Shown here one piece after another: positions 46,037-58,100 of a stretch of 64,000 nt of DNA (position 1 is its first letter; each line of letters starts with the position of its first letter). A program made the translations under genes and the position numbers. Source of the DNA: Galbula dea. Taxonomy: Eukaryota > Chordata > Aves > Piciformes > Galbulidae. The stretch is taken from the NCBI GenBank assembly GCA_013399015.1, contig VWZX01000229.1:14563-78562 (forward strand). The letters run 5' to 3'. The notes under the pieces were generated by a model. It did no database searches, had not been told where the DNA came from, and worked only from the letters and a program-made list of their open reading frames with translations.

Positions 46037-49000
46037 TGGGAAAGTAAAGGCAGGTTTAGTGTTTTCAAGCTGCTAATATTTCCAAGACAGAAACAGCATA
46101 TTATGCAGTAGGCAAATAATGCAGTCTGAGGTGGAATAGGCGTCTTGACCTATCTCACCGTGAGGTCTGCAGAATAAAACAGCGGGATACAGGCCTACTT
46201 ATTCTATTCCAGAGCAATCTCTGGTTCTGCTGACTTACAAGCATCTACACAATTTCCTGATTCTATTTCATTTCAAGTAGGATAGTTTATAGAAATGTCT
46301 GACTTGCCTAGCTAGCAGTTTAATGCACAGTATTCTGAAACCTCATCCTAACAACAAATTGGAATGTATATTTTTTGTGGGTTTTTTTTGTTGTTTTTTT
46401 TTTTTACTTTGAATCCACTAGGATTTCTTTGTTACGTATATACTAGTTGTGTGTGGGAAGAAGGTAATCCAGGAAACAAGGATGTAGCATAGATCAGTAC
46501 AGACTGTATCAGGTGGCTAAATATAACTACTTTTCTGCATCTTGAAATCAACATGTAACCATCCCAACAGACTCCCAAAGAATTCAGACACTTAGAATTG
46601 TCAAAAATTTTGATTATTTACGTACAGTCCTAAATGTAACAGTTTTCTTCTATAGCATTCTCTGTAAAATGTCTACCTCGAATACAGGAAAGAATGAATG
46701 AATCAAACTCTTTCCAGATCTTATTTTAATAAATTGAGACTTACCTGAATTTTTCTGCACTATAAATATTCTAGGAGCTCTTCAAGGTAAAACCAGGAAA
46801 ATTGCCTTTGTTTTTATTATTTTTAGGTGCAGGGGTTTTTTGTTTGTTTGTTTGTTATTTTGGTTGGTTGATTTGGTTTTCCTTTACTTATTAATTGCTA
46901 CCGTTGGTCATTCTTTCCTGTACTGCTCATATCCCTTTTTATGGAAAATCTGACCTTTACAGAATTTAGAAGTGGACAGAATACTTATAGATAATTAGAT
47001 TTTTTTTTCTACTGATTTGTGACAATGGAAGAGGAAGATAAATAGATTTTTAAAAAAGACTCAGGAAAGGATAACAAATTGTACAGTTAATATACATTAT
47101 GCTGACCAGTAGTATTAATGGAAATAGACGATTGTATTAGTAATTTTTTTAAAATTTTTATTATAGAAGGGGGAAAGAGGAAAACTTACCCCAAAGGCAG
47201 GAACAAGCTTTGAAGTGACAATTTCTTGTACAAAAGACTTGTGTAAAAGTCTAGAAGACAGATGTTCTCTTATAATAAATATGAAAACCTTTCAAGCTTA
47301 CAAATGTGAATTATGTTATAAAGTTTCAAGTCCTCTTTTTCACCAGCACAATATTTAACATCATAACTTTCCTTACCTGAAAAGACATTCAGAATTCACT
47401 TTGACAAAACACACATTGGTATGCTGAAGAGAATCAGGCTTCACACTGTAATGAATCTGCCTCATGAAAGTTTATGACAGCCTTTTCAAGGACTGACATT
47501 TGTTCTTAGAATAGTGAAATTTTAAAGGTGGCATCTCTCATAAAATTATGATTTTGTTTTCTTGCTTGTTTTCTTAGGTAATGGTTTATATGAGTAGTAA
47601 AAGAGAAAATAATAATTACCTTGAAAAGGAAGTAGCTCATAGTTTGGGATTTTATGTTACGAAGTATTATTTTGATTCTGCTTGACACTGCAAAGAATAC
47701 ATTTTTCTTAGGACTCAACATAAATAACAGTCAGAATGTTTTGCTGTGTTTGTACTGAGTACATAACAATATATATACTTGTATATAACACTATTATTTT
47801 GTCAAGCGTGTGCCTGTTGTACTGCATGGATGGACAGATTCCCCCACAATTTGTTTACAATCACAAACCCATTTTTTTAAATCATTGTGTAAATATTATG
47901 TATAGAAATAATTTGATAATATTACGTATTATCAATTACATATTTTATAATATAGTTGCATATTTTGCAAGAGGAACACAAGTAAGAAACAATAAGGAAG
48001 AAATTTATCCTAGATTATACATTTCTTATTATACTTTTCTGAAACTATCAAATTGATCAGGATGATGTTACTGACAATAGGAGACAGGGGAAAAAGTGAA
48101 AGCAAGGATTTCAAAGGCAGACCATTATTTTTATTTATTTATATATGTATTTACAATTTTGGCAAAGTTAATGAAGAAAGTGAATATATTGCCAGAAATG
48201 TTAGCAAATCACCTTCAGATAGATTCATTTCCTTTTGGTTCATAAAAACAACTGTTAATTGAGAGGAGTTAAACTTATGCATTGGAGACTAAGTGAATGC
48301 AATTCCCACTTAACTAAGATTTCCTTAGGGCTTTACTTTCAACTTGGATTTTTGTTGCCAGACAGCACTAATTTCTAAACAATAGAATAAGAAAATTCAT
48401 CCAGTGATTACTCAACCATTTCTTATTCAAGGTAGTTTTACTTGGTATTTAGTTGTTGCAATACAAGACATAAGTTCTTTCCTTCATAATGCTTTAAAAT
48501 TATATTTTTCCTGCTGTAAAAAAATTCACAAGCCTGTCCTTATCTCTTCCAATTTTATTTTCCAAAATAATTGTGTTGTTCACAAGCTTTTTTCACGCTT
48601 GTACTTTGCCTGTAGCTGTAGTCTAGTACTGATATTTAGAATTTATTCAATGGGTATCTCCTTTTCTCTTCCCCTCTTTTTTTCTTCCATCTTCTTCCTC
48701 CTTCTGATGAAAACTTTGATAACAAATGATAAAGTATGGTATTAATTTCTTACAACAATGAAGCCTGATATTACTCATCTTTTCCTGTTCTCTAGAGAAG
48801 GTCACACAATAAACATGCCTTTTTAAAGGCATGACAGAAAGCACAGTTATAGTTTCTAAATGTGTTCTATATCTTACTTCCTCTAAGCCTTTTTATATCA
48901 CTAATAGTTTTGTTGGTTTAATGGATATAAGTAAAAGTAATACCACTATACTGATGGGGGAAAAAATACCATCAAGTGATGTAATGAGAATTCCCTTATA

Positions 49001-50171
49001 GGCCTATGGTAAATCTAAGAATAAATTAGAGATATCGCTAGTTCTTATCTAAGTGCTTTATTCACTTGCCTGCTACATTCAGTTTGGTTGGACCAAATGA
49101 TGATACTTCATTGTCCAATTTTAATAATCAGGTTTTATTTGAGCCTGATAACCAGCTTATTATCTTTAATATAAGTAACCATCTCTTTGAGACAAATGCT
49201 AATGTCCTAGAAGGGTTTCATTTTCCAATTTGTATTAAAATATATGAAAAAACTGGTTTTAATAGAATTTAATGAACATTTCCCTATCCAGACTTTTTTA
49301 TTTTTCTGTTCAGTGTGCCTAGGAAAATGCTGTGTATGCATCATGTCATAAGAAATCAGTGATTAAAACAATGTCTTGCAAATCTCAAGGAGTTCAGTTA
49401 AACTTTGGCCTGTTTCACTATTGAAGTCAGTAGAGAAATTTCCAGCCTTTTACTTTGAGTACTGTAGGATCCTTAATAGTTTCCTTCAGTTCCTAAATCC
49501 ACAGTGCTACAGGTTTTTTTAAGTGGCCAGGTCAGCTGATGAGCCCATCTCAAGGAAGCTTTTTGAAGTCACAGTTATGTTCAAATATTGTAACTACAGA
49601 AGTTCTTTGAAACTCTAAAAATATGTCATTTACATAGCATAATGCATATTCAAAGCTCTGTGTAGGAATCAGGACATAAGCATACCCTGTCCCAAAACCA
49701 GCAATAGGGAAATGTTATCCATATTTTACAGCAGAAAAAGCTTAAAGCAGAAAGGTGAAAAAAGCTTAGCCAAGACCATGAGATGAGTTACCAGTAGATA
49801 CAATTAGGAACCAGGCACAGCTAATTTTGACTTTTAATTCACTTTCCAAGTTTTGCTGCTTCTCAAGGATGCATCTCCCTGAGACGATCCTAGAAAACAG
49901 AGTTAAGTTTTCTTTTCACCAAATTAAAAGAAAAACGAAACAGAAATGGGTAAAACACAGCTTCAGTTAGCAATAAAGAACAGCCAATAAGGCTTTGTAA
50001 ATCTCTTGAAGTTTCTGGTAATTGAGGGATCGTCAACACTCTTTAATGTCTGAAAAGGATGTCTATTTTTCAGGGGGAGAAAAAAAAATAATTCTGCATT
50101 GTTTCTAAATGCACCTAATTTTAAAGAAAGCTTAAGAAAGTACTAAACTGGTAAAGCTTTGAAGAACTTTG
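46037..50171. other. AT-rich DNA with low-complexity tracts, no gene seen
   Basis: Contains a T-rich tract (46374-46407), a GTTT run (46838-46858) and TA-rich stretches (about 47765-47950). The 106- and 113-codon frames (47736-48056, 48404-48745) are AT-composition artefacts with hydrophobic or aromatic bias and no motif. The 68-codon frame at 49066-49272 is likewise unsupported. Confidence 0.5.
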
Positions 50172-50500
50172 TTTAATTGTGAAGGGTAGGTGTCAAGGGG
50201 ATGGGGTCAGGCTCTTCTCAGTGGAGCCCAGTGACAGGACAAGGGGCAATAGTTGTAAGCTGAAGCGTAGGAGGTTCAGTGTGAGTACAGGAAAAATTTT
50301 TTTCACAGTAAGGGTGTCAGAGCGCTGGAACAGACTGCCCAGAGAGGTTTAAAGTTACAGAGTCTCCTTCTCTGGAGATACTCAAAACCTGTCTAGACAT
50401 GTTTCTGTGTTTCCTACTCTAAGGAATCCTGCTGTGGCAGGGGGTTTGGACTAGATGATCTCCCGAGGTCCATTCCGATCCCTAACATTCTGTGATTCTG
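50172..50500 (+). mobile_element. CR1 LINE 3' end
   Basis: The ORF2 ending reads DGVRLFSVEPSDRTRGN-like, SEHWNRLP-like (here ERWNRLPREV with a small insertion near 50349) and a 3' UTR GGAATCCTGCTGTGGCAGGG with ATTCTGTGATTCTG tail ending about 50500. Same young subfamily; a stop and a 6-base insertion break the frame. Confidence 0.93.
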
Positions 50501-52169
50501 TAAAATACTGCTTTAGTTACCCTATTTTTTCCCTGAAGTGATTCAATTGAATTAAGTGAATTAAGTTAGTATTGATTCACATTTTGTTAAAAAAAGGAAA
50601 AGTCAAGCTCATTTTATAAAAGGCTCGTTTGATGTATTGTATTTGACAAACCTGGTTGTGCATAATAAAATTTCCATTTTCTTGTTCTGTTAGTTATGAG
50701 AGGCATCAAGATCCTTCTCAGATTTGAAGAATTTTTTTTAAAGTGTTAGTTTACTAAGTCCTGGAACAGTGAAGCAACATTCAATAGCGTTTTAACTTCC
50801 TGGTTGCTGGCAAAAGGACTTTTATTTTTCCATAATGTTTTGAAATGCTTCCAGTTCATGAAACAAGCAGGTAAGGGTAAAAGAATTAACAATTTCCAAA
50901 GACACTTTTCACTGTTACCTCATTTTGTGTGTCTTTCTGAGATTTTAACACTTATGGTTTTTTAATTTTTTTTCCCTAATACGAAAGAAAAAAACATTCT
51001 CTAAAGGTACTTGGTTTTTTTGGTTGTTTATGTTTTTTGTTTTGTTTTCAGAAAATAAAGTTATATTATACATTGTACATATAAGTTTTAACAACAGGAA
51101 ATTTAATGACTAGTGACTGTTTAGTTGTTACCCCATCTGTTTCCCCTGGCAAGTTTTAGGAAAAATGTACACACTATCTTACTGTATATTGTCAGTCCGA
51201 GGCTTTGTAGCTATTTTTTTACAGCTTAAGGAAAAAAAATCCATTATTTATTATTTAATTTTAGTTACTTTTTAGCAAAGCAGTTCATCACTAAGTACTA
51301 TGTTTCCCAAAGACTTCAAATTTTCAGTCTAATTTCTATAACCTGTTCATGTCAAACCAATTAATTTTGATTGAAACACCTGGGGCCAACTGATGTAAAA
51401 AACTTGAGGTTAGTGGCCTTTGCTCAGTAGTAATAACTCAGAAATTGCAATCGAAGCCCCAACTTTGTATTTAACATGTGTCTCTATGCAGATCTGAAAC
51501 TACATCATAGTGTGTCACGAGAAAGTGAAAGCTCAAAGATGCAGTTTTAAAATGGGTGGAAGCAGCAAGCCATGAATTAAGTATTTCTGAAGGAAAATAT
51601 TAAAGAATTACGTGGAATGAGGAAGAAGGAGAATAACAGGAAATGTAATGGATGTGGAAGGAAAAAGAAGCTATAAAACCAAGTTGTATTTCCCAAATGT
51701 TTGCACTTGAAAGTTTTAATAAATTACTCAAAAAGCAGAGCGCTCAAAAACCCTATGGAAATAGCCACCTGTGGTATAAAATCCACTCTATAATTTTGTA
51801 TCAGGAGATGTACAATCTTCTTTTAATTTGGAAAGCACCAAAATGCTCAGGAAACTCTTTTAATACGACAAAAATATGGATAAAAGTATTTTAATTTTTC
51901 TACATCTTTGTATTGTTTAGTTATGTGGTGGATAAATTAAAAAATATGTAGTTGTCATTGACTTCATAATTCTTTAGAATCACATACTGAAACATCTGGT
52001 AAGACATCGGAATAAAAAGACGAAAAGTTAACAGCTGTGAAACTTGTACAAACTGATGAATTCAGTGAGATTTGATGTTTGTGACAATCTGAAAGTTTGG
52101 GATACCTTCATGTAGTTTGTTCCCACAGTGCTAGGGTTCATTCTCTCAGAAAGTCACTGGTTAACATGA
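50501..52169. other. Unique AT-rich DNA, no feature seen
   Basis: No gene or transposon recognised. The 80-codon frame at 51652-51894 shows no family resemblance. Confidence 0.5.
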
Positions 52170-52657
52170 TGTATTGGGTCTGGCTGAGCTTTCCCCATAG
52201 TAGCCCTCACAGTGCTGTGCTTTGCATTGGCAGCTAGAAGGGTGCTGATAACACACTTGTGTTTTGGCTACGGCTGAGCACAGCACTAGAACTGTAATAT
52301 TCCTTCTTTAATTGAGGGCAAGATCCTGGAAGGGGACCCAAGCAGGTCAGCTGTCCCAAACTGACCAAAGGGATATTCCATACCATATTATGTCAGCTCA
52401 GGTATAAAAGCTAAGGCACGGGGCAGGAGGGTGGGCATTCATTGTCTAATGACTGCCTGCTGAGGAACCACCATGCGTACTGCAGCCTTGCTTCTTGGGA
52501 GTGGCTGACCAGCGCTGCTCTTGGGAACTAGAGAATAAAACTTGCTATCCTTTGTTTCTGTGTGCTCAAGTTTTGCTGTGCTTTTTGCTTCAAGTAAACT
52601 GTCTTATCTCAACCCACAATTTGTTTCTTTTTTTCCACCTTTCTCTCTCTCCCCTGT
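52170..52657 (+). mobile_element. ERV LTR, 3'-truncated
   Basis: Starts TGTATTGGGTCTGGCTGAGC and follows a familiar avian LTR: CAGTGCTGTGCTTTGCATTG, GATAACACACTTGTGTTTTGGC, AAAGGGATATTCCATACCAT, a TATA box AGGTATAAAAGCTAAGG (about 52411-52427), GAGAATAAAACTTGC polyadenylation signal (about 52532) and AAGTAAACTGTCTTATCTCA. The normal terminal block ending CCACGACA is not found; homology stops at about 52657 (CTCCCCTGTCA). Related to the 11296 LTR through the shared AGGGATATTCCATACCATAT motif. Confidence 0.75.
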
Positions 52658-52866
52658 CAACTATTTAGAAATGGCTTATTTGAATGTCTTCAAGGCAGGC
52701 ACAATCATCAATGCAAATGAGTGTCTGCCATCCTGCCTACCATGTTATATCTAGGCAGGATGTTTCCCTAGCTTGCCTTCTAATCTTGCCACCTTCTCAA
52801 CCTCTTGAATCTTAATTATATTATTTCCTCCATCATCATATTTACACCCCACTATTGAAACACAGC

Positions 52867-53349
52867 TGTTGGAGAATGGCTTGCATCAAGAGGACATGGG
52901 TTGTTGGAGGGTCTGCACAACCCTGGCTTGGAGTTAACAGAGAAGTCTTAGCATAAGGCCGCGCTCAGTCCTTCAGAGACCTTTAGCCCTTATATTTGCT
53001 GATAAGATACTTAACCTTTCAAACTGCTGAAAAAGCATTTAACCAGCAGAAAACAAAATATAGAAATAGTACTCAGGAAACCGCATGGCAGACTAGCAAA
53101 GCACATGGTAGACTAATGAAGCCACGAAGCAGACTAGCAAAGACTAAAATAACAAACACATGATTTAGCAATGTAAACCAATCACAATTTGACAAAGACA
53201 TGGTGATAACGTGTACCAATTATCGATCGATATTATACGCGTAGTCAAGGCAAAAGGGTATATATTGAGCTATGTAACAAACAATAAACGGAGCAAGCTG
53301 CAAACTCATATTGAGTTGTCTCTTGTATCCCAAAAGCCTGCCTCCGACA
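52867..53349 (+). mobile_element. Solo ERV LTR with 6-bp target-site duplication
   Basis: The 483-base element starts TGTTGGAGAATGG and ends GCCTCCGACA. CACAGC lies on both sides (52861-52866 and 53350-53355), an exact 6-bp duplication as made by class II-type retroviruses. Promoter architecture is visible: AACCAATCACA and a second ACCAAT (CCAAT boxes, about 53178 and 53215), TATA box GGGTATATATTGAG (about 53257), then polyadenylation signal ACAATAAACGG (about 53281) and a G/T-rich downstream TTGTCTCTTGT. No internal region, so LTR-LTR recombination left a solo copy. Short frames across it are not genes. Confidence 0.82.
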
Positions 53350-54683
53350 CACAGCCATTTCAATTTTTTCCCCACTCAGTAGAATTGCTAGCAATGCTGT
53401 GCTCATGGCAAGTTTCTCTGTCTAGCAGCTGCATAACTGCTTACCTCTAAAATAGGAATTTGCTTTGCAACACTAAAGCAATCATGAAGCAAAATTCCTG
53501 ATTGTGCTTCCTGTATCAAAAGCCATGGTGGTCACATAAATAGATTCATTTTGGAGGAAAATAGACTGGAAGCGTTATTCCAGATGTATACATGAGCCTC
53601 AACCCCTAGTGCCCACATAATCTGAAACAATGACTGAGCAGCTTCCAACCACACACATCACAGTCACTTTTTGTTCAGAAAATCAGGCAAAGTCTAATCC
53701 AATATAAAAAATCTGTTTGAACAAGAGACAGAGCCTCAACACTGCCACTGCATGATTAACTGCACTTGTTCCAGATCAGATTTGCATTTACTTGCACATG
53801 TTCACATATCTAGAGAGGCATATGTCAGAGCTTTATTTCTTGAAGGAGTATTTAATATAATATAATAAGTGATTCCAGAAGTATCCTCTGAAAAATTTAG
53901 GAATCCAATCCTACCTCTTTTTGTGTACTTTGAGATAATTCCAGTACTGGATATTTCTTGGCCTCCTTGTAGCCATCATCCCTGACCACGCTGCTGGGAC
54001 TTCACTGCTGCAACTCTTCCCGAAAGCAGTACTCAAGGGCATCCTACCTGGTTTGTCCCTCCATGAAGCATAGTGGTCAGGATGTATCACGTGCTTGCTC
54101 CATCACTCTCCTTCTGTTTTTAAAATCTTAAATATAATTTGCAGTTACTTTAACATGGTTCTGTAGAGTCAAATGAGAAACTTACAGGGAAAAGATAAAT
54201 GATGGAGGTCTCTGGAAGGATAAAGATTGCATATAACTTCCGTATTTTTTGTTTACTAATTCTCTAGCACCTGATCTTCATCTCTTAGTCAACATAGTAC
54301 AGCTAGGCTGATGGCTTTCCAGATTAAAAAAGCTTGTGTAATTTTTTATACATAGAGGATTTAAGGGACTTTTTCCATGAGTGCAGATAAAATAGGGCTT
54401 AATTATTTAAATCCTTCTTAGACAGAACTGGATTTTTTTTGCATTTATATCTTTTGTTATCAGAACACAATTGCATGCAATATATGGGGCAGGGAGCTAG
54501 AGGGAAGAAGGAATTGATCTGAAAGAAACCAATATCTATGTTGCTATGTATGAGAAGATCATTTGAGATAGCTATAAGAAGGTTTGAAAGCAAATACATC
54601 AGGTGTATTGGCTTGCAAAAAACCAGTACAGGTATTAATTTTAAAACAATATGCTTATTCTATGCAATGAAAAATTAAGTATG
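53350..54683. other. Unique DNA between two solo LTRs, no gene seen
   Basis: No gene or additional repeat recognised. Confidence 0.5.
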
Positions 54684-55170
54684 TGTCCTAGTTTGAGTTA
54701 GAACAGAACTATTTCTGTTCAATGATTTTATTATTTAAAGTATTCCATCCCATATACATCATATTCAGTATAACTGGTGGCCAACCCCCTTACTGGATCG
54801 CTATGCATCAGGCACTTAGGACACCTAGGACTCTGCGGGCGGGCTTTAGGACCCTGCGCCGAGGGAGGCGGGGGAGCGCCGTTCGTACTGTGCTGTGTGG
54901 ACGGATGAGGACGCGCGCCCGGGTGCCGGGGTTTTTGGAGCCTGTTTCTGGAGCCTGCGGGAGCTTCGGTGGTGACGCAGTTTGGGTTCTGTTCATCTTT
55001 ATATATTTCATCTGACTTTGTTGTTATTGTTATTAAAGTAGTTTTAGTTTTTACTTTCCAATCCAGAAGCCTCTCTGCCCTTATTGTCCCCTATCTCTTC
55101 CAGTTGGGGGGGAAAGGGGTAATAAGGTTTCTGCCGTGGGTCGGGGTCCGCAAAGCCTCAAACCACTACA
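54684..55170 (+). mobile_element. Solo ERV LTR with 5-bp target-site duplication and CpG-rich core
   Basis: The 487-base element starts TGTCCTAGTTTGAGTTAGAA and ends CAAACCACTACA. GTATG occurs on both sides (54679-54683, 55171-55175), an exact 5-bp duplication. U3 holds TATTCCATCCCATATACATC. Positions 54830-54975 form a strikingly CpG-rich block (GCGCCGAGGGAGGCGGGGGA; ACGCGCGCCCGGGTGCCGGG) in DNA that is otherwise AT-rich. ATTAAAG at about 55032 may be the polyadenylation signal. The first about 110 bases are clearly related to the LTR at 63733. The reading frames through it are not genes. Confidence 0.85.
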
Positions 55171-58100
55171 GTATGTCAAGTACTTCACCATTATGATTTA
55201 CTCATTGTATAAGTGGTAGTTATGGTAGGTGAGTATGCAGTTATGAAATATTCTGAAAGAGCTCAAGACCTGAAAGAGTCACAGAAGTATGAACAAGCTC
55301 CATAAAATGTATACAGAGATATTAAATTCCCAAGTCACTCACTGAATTAATATGTGAATATTCTCAGGAGAACTTAGGATTACATTTACTTTATATGTAG
55401 TTTTTACTCTGATTGAGTAGAAAATTGAGATATCTCCTTTAAAATGTCAGTCTTGTGGTACAGACAAGGTTTTGAAAAACTAACAAATTTCAGGGTAAAA
55501 AAGAAAAGGAAATCAAGTGTCAGAATCTGTTGATGTTACCCAACATTTTTCTGCATAACAACAGGTAAATTTAAAATTCTCATTTGTTTTAGGTCTCCTA
55601 AAAGAGGTATATTAAAACATTTGTCAAAATAGTCTTTCTTAAAGTAAAATGAGAATTTGTCCATTGATTGCTAATACCAGTAAAACAAACTGGCTAAGAA
55701 CAAAACAGAGCCCAGAATAAAAGCTATTGGGGCGAAAGAAGGCAAAACAAAAACGGCTATGAGCTTCAATTTTCAGTCTTTATATTAATTTTAAATGTAT
55801 AAAATCAAAGTTACCCAGGTACATATTAGCTCATTTTCATTATAGTATAATGCTTTTGAAAAACCCCTAATTATATTTTCACATCCAATTTCCTTCACAT
55901 GTGAAACTCTCCACCAGTCTCCTCATGGACAGAGGTCTCTCAGAGCAGCCTATCTCCAGTTTGTCAGTTAAGCAGATCAAGAAGCTTTCTAGAGTGATAT
56001 GAAAATCATCCCTGCCACAGAAGTCCTCTAAGGAATTGTGTTCTCTCCTGTGTATTGTTTCCCTGAGTACAGAAAGCTCTGTGTTTCTCTAGGCTTTTTA
56101 AAAACGTGTTTGAATAAAAGTTCACACTACTCTGTATTAGAAGAAGGAGTTGAGGTACAAGGGATTAAATTCCTAACCATCCAGGAATTTTGGGAGATAC
56201 TTGAATTCCCTAGGCATTCTTGTCATATCTGTAAATATTTTCTGCATTGAAAATATGAGGCCCATTTTGTCCACACTTTCATGTTCTGTATAGGCTGAAT
56301 GCCTTCAACCTCTCCTTTGGCTGCAGATGGTAATTGCCTTCCAACTCTTTTAAAGGGGTCAGCTAGAGTTGTGATACAGTGACTTTATTTTTCCATTTCA
56401 CCTTTGAGCTACCACTTGTCCCTCACAAAATGATCCTGTATTGTAGCCATATTTTCCATTGCTCATTTTCATCAAACTTTCACATCTTTCCAAAATCTGA
56501 ATTTAGTAAAACTTCCATCATTTGATATTGTGTCTCTTCTCTATAGTATTTCTTACTCCCTCATTTTCCCTTCTTTTGTAAGTCTGTTCTGGATACAAAA
56601 ATTACAACATATAAATAATCTAAGATAAAGCACATAAAACATGCTGCAGCATGTTTGGTGGGTTTTTTTTGTTGTTGCTTGCTTTCTTGTTTGCTTTGGG
56701 TTGATTGGTTGGTTGGTTGGTTTTGGTTTTTCTTAAAAATACCCTAAATCTTGGAGCAGCAATTTGAGGATGCAATGTACCTGGGGTTTTTTTGGTTCTG
56801 TTACCACATCATATGATATTGTACAATGCAGCTGTTCCAGTAAAGAATCATTTCTCAATATGCAGCTATATAAATGGTTAAAGCAGTTTTTAACTTCCCT
56901 ACCTTGCCTTAATGCTGACTTAATTATAATTAAAGCTTAATACTTGAAACATTTTAATTTTTTAATATAAAGCTTTCTAAAAGTGAGATTAGTGATATCT
57001 TCTTGTCCATTATAAAGGGATTACTCACATGAGATATACCTCTGTTTTGAGGATGGCAGTGCTAAACTTAGCCTTTGATTCTAGCTACTGAACTGTACTG
57101 TCTGTAGTTATGTTGTTACTGAAGACCACTATACAAATATGTTTCTTATCCCCCTCATTGAATAGTCCACTGTGATTTAAGACTTATTTTCTGATTTTCT
57201 TTCTCTTTATAAATTAATTGCATAATAGGTGCATAATAGGTGCTGGAGCATTTCACAGAGCAGTAAGCATTATTTTGTGAAGATTCTGCAGTTATGAGCC
57301 CAGCTGCCTCTCACATGTCCTACGAATGGGGAGGTTATAATTTAATTAACCCTGATAATGTCAAAAGGAAATACATAAATGCCAAGCTACTTCCAACAAT
57401 TGTTTTACAAGTGAGCTTAGAAGAACTAGTAATAGAGCATAGTAAGAAACATTAGAAAACACCATCAAAACCTTTTTAGTGTAGTGTTTTACCGTTGGGG
57501 TTTTTTTGTAGCATAGCCAGTCATAAAAAGATGCCTTTTAATCAGCAATGCAACTGAGGACACAAACACTGAAAAAGAAAAGAACCCATAAAAATGTATG
57601 CTTACAATTTGGTCTTGTAGCTATAAAATAAATTTTGATATACCTATTTTAATTTACTGAGTCAGTCCTGCATTTTTCTTTGGTATTGAATAGCTCCAGT
57701 ATGTTGTTTGCAGAATATGTTGTAATACACTATTTGAATGCAGATGGTGTGATCTAAATCCATGATGTGTGTTAGAGAAAATAATTTGCATTAAAAAATC
57801 TGAAAACAGGACAATCTTAATATGCACATAAATATATAGAACTCTTTTCATATAGGCATAATATCTTGGGTTTTGAACAAGGTCTATTATACCTGTATAT
57901 TAAATACCACAGCAATCACCACAGCCACTATTTATCATACAAACTATTTTACCATCTAGTCATTAATAAGAGTGATAAAATAGCATTAACACCTAAAAAG
58001 AAACTAACATCCACCAACTCTTCAATATTTCTTGATTATTTTTTTTTATTTTATTTGATGGACTGGCAACTCATGCAGTGAGAGGTTATAAACATGACAA

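Noticed and set aside
47736..48745. 106- and 113-codon frames rich in Ile, Tyr, Phe
   Set aside because: AT-rich composition produces hydrophobic frames. There are no membrane-protein signatures beyond composition and no conserved start context.
54722..55015. 97-codon frame with Arg-rich protein
   Set aside because: It lies wholly inside the solo LTR defined by TG...CA and GTATG duplication. The Arg-rich reading is a product of the CpG-rich core.
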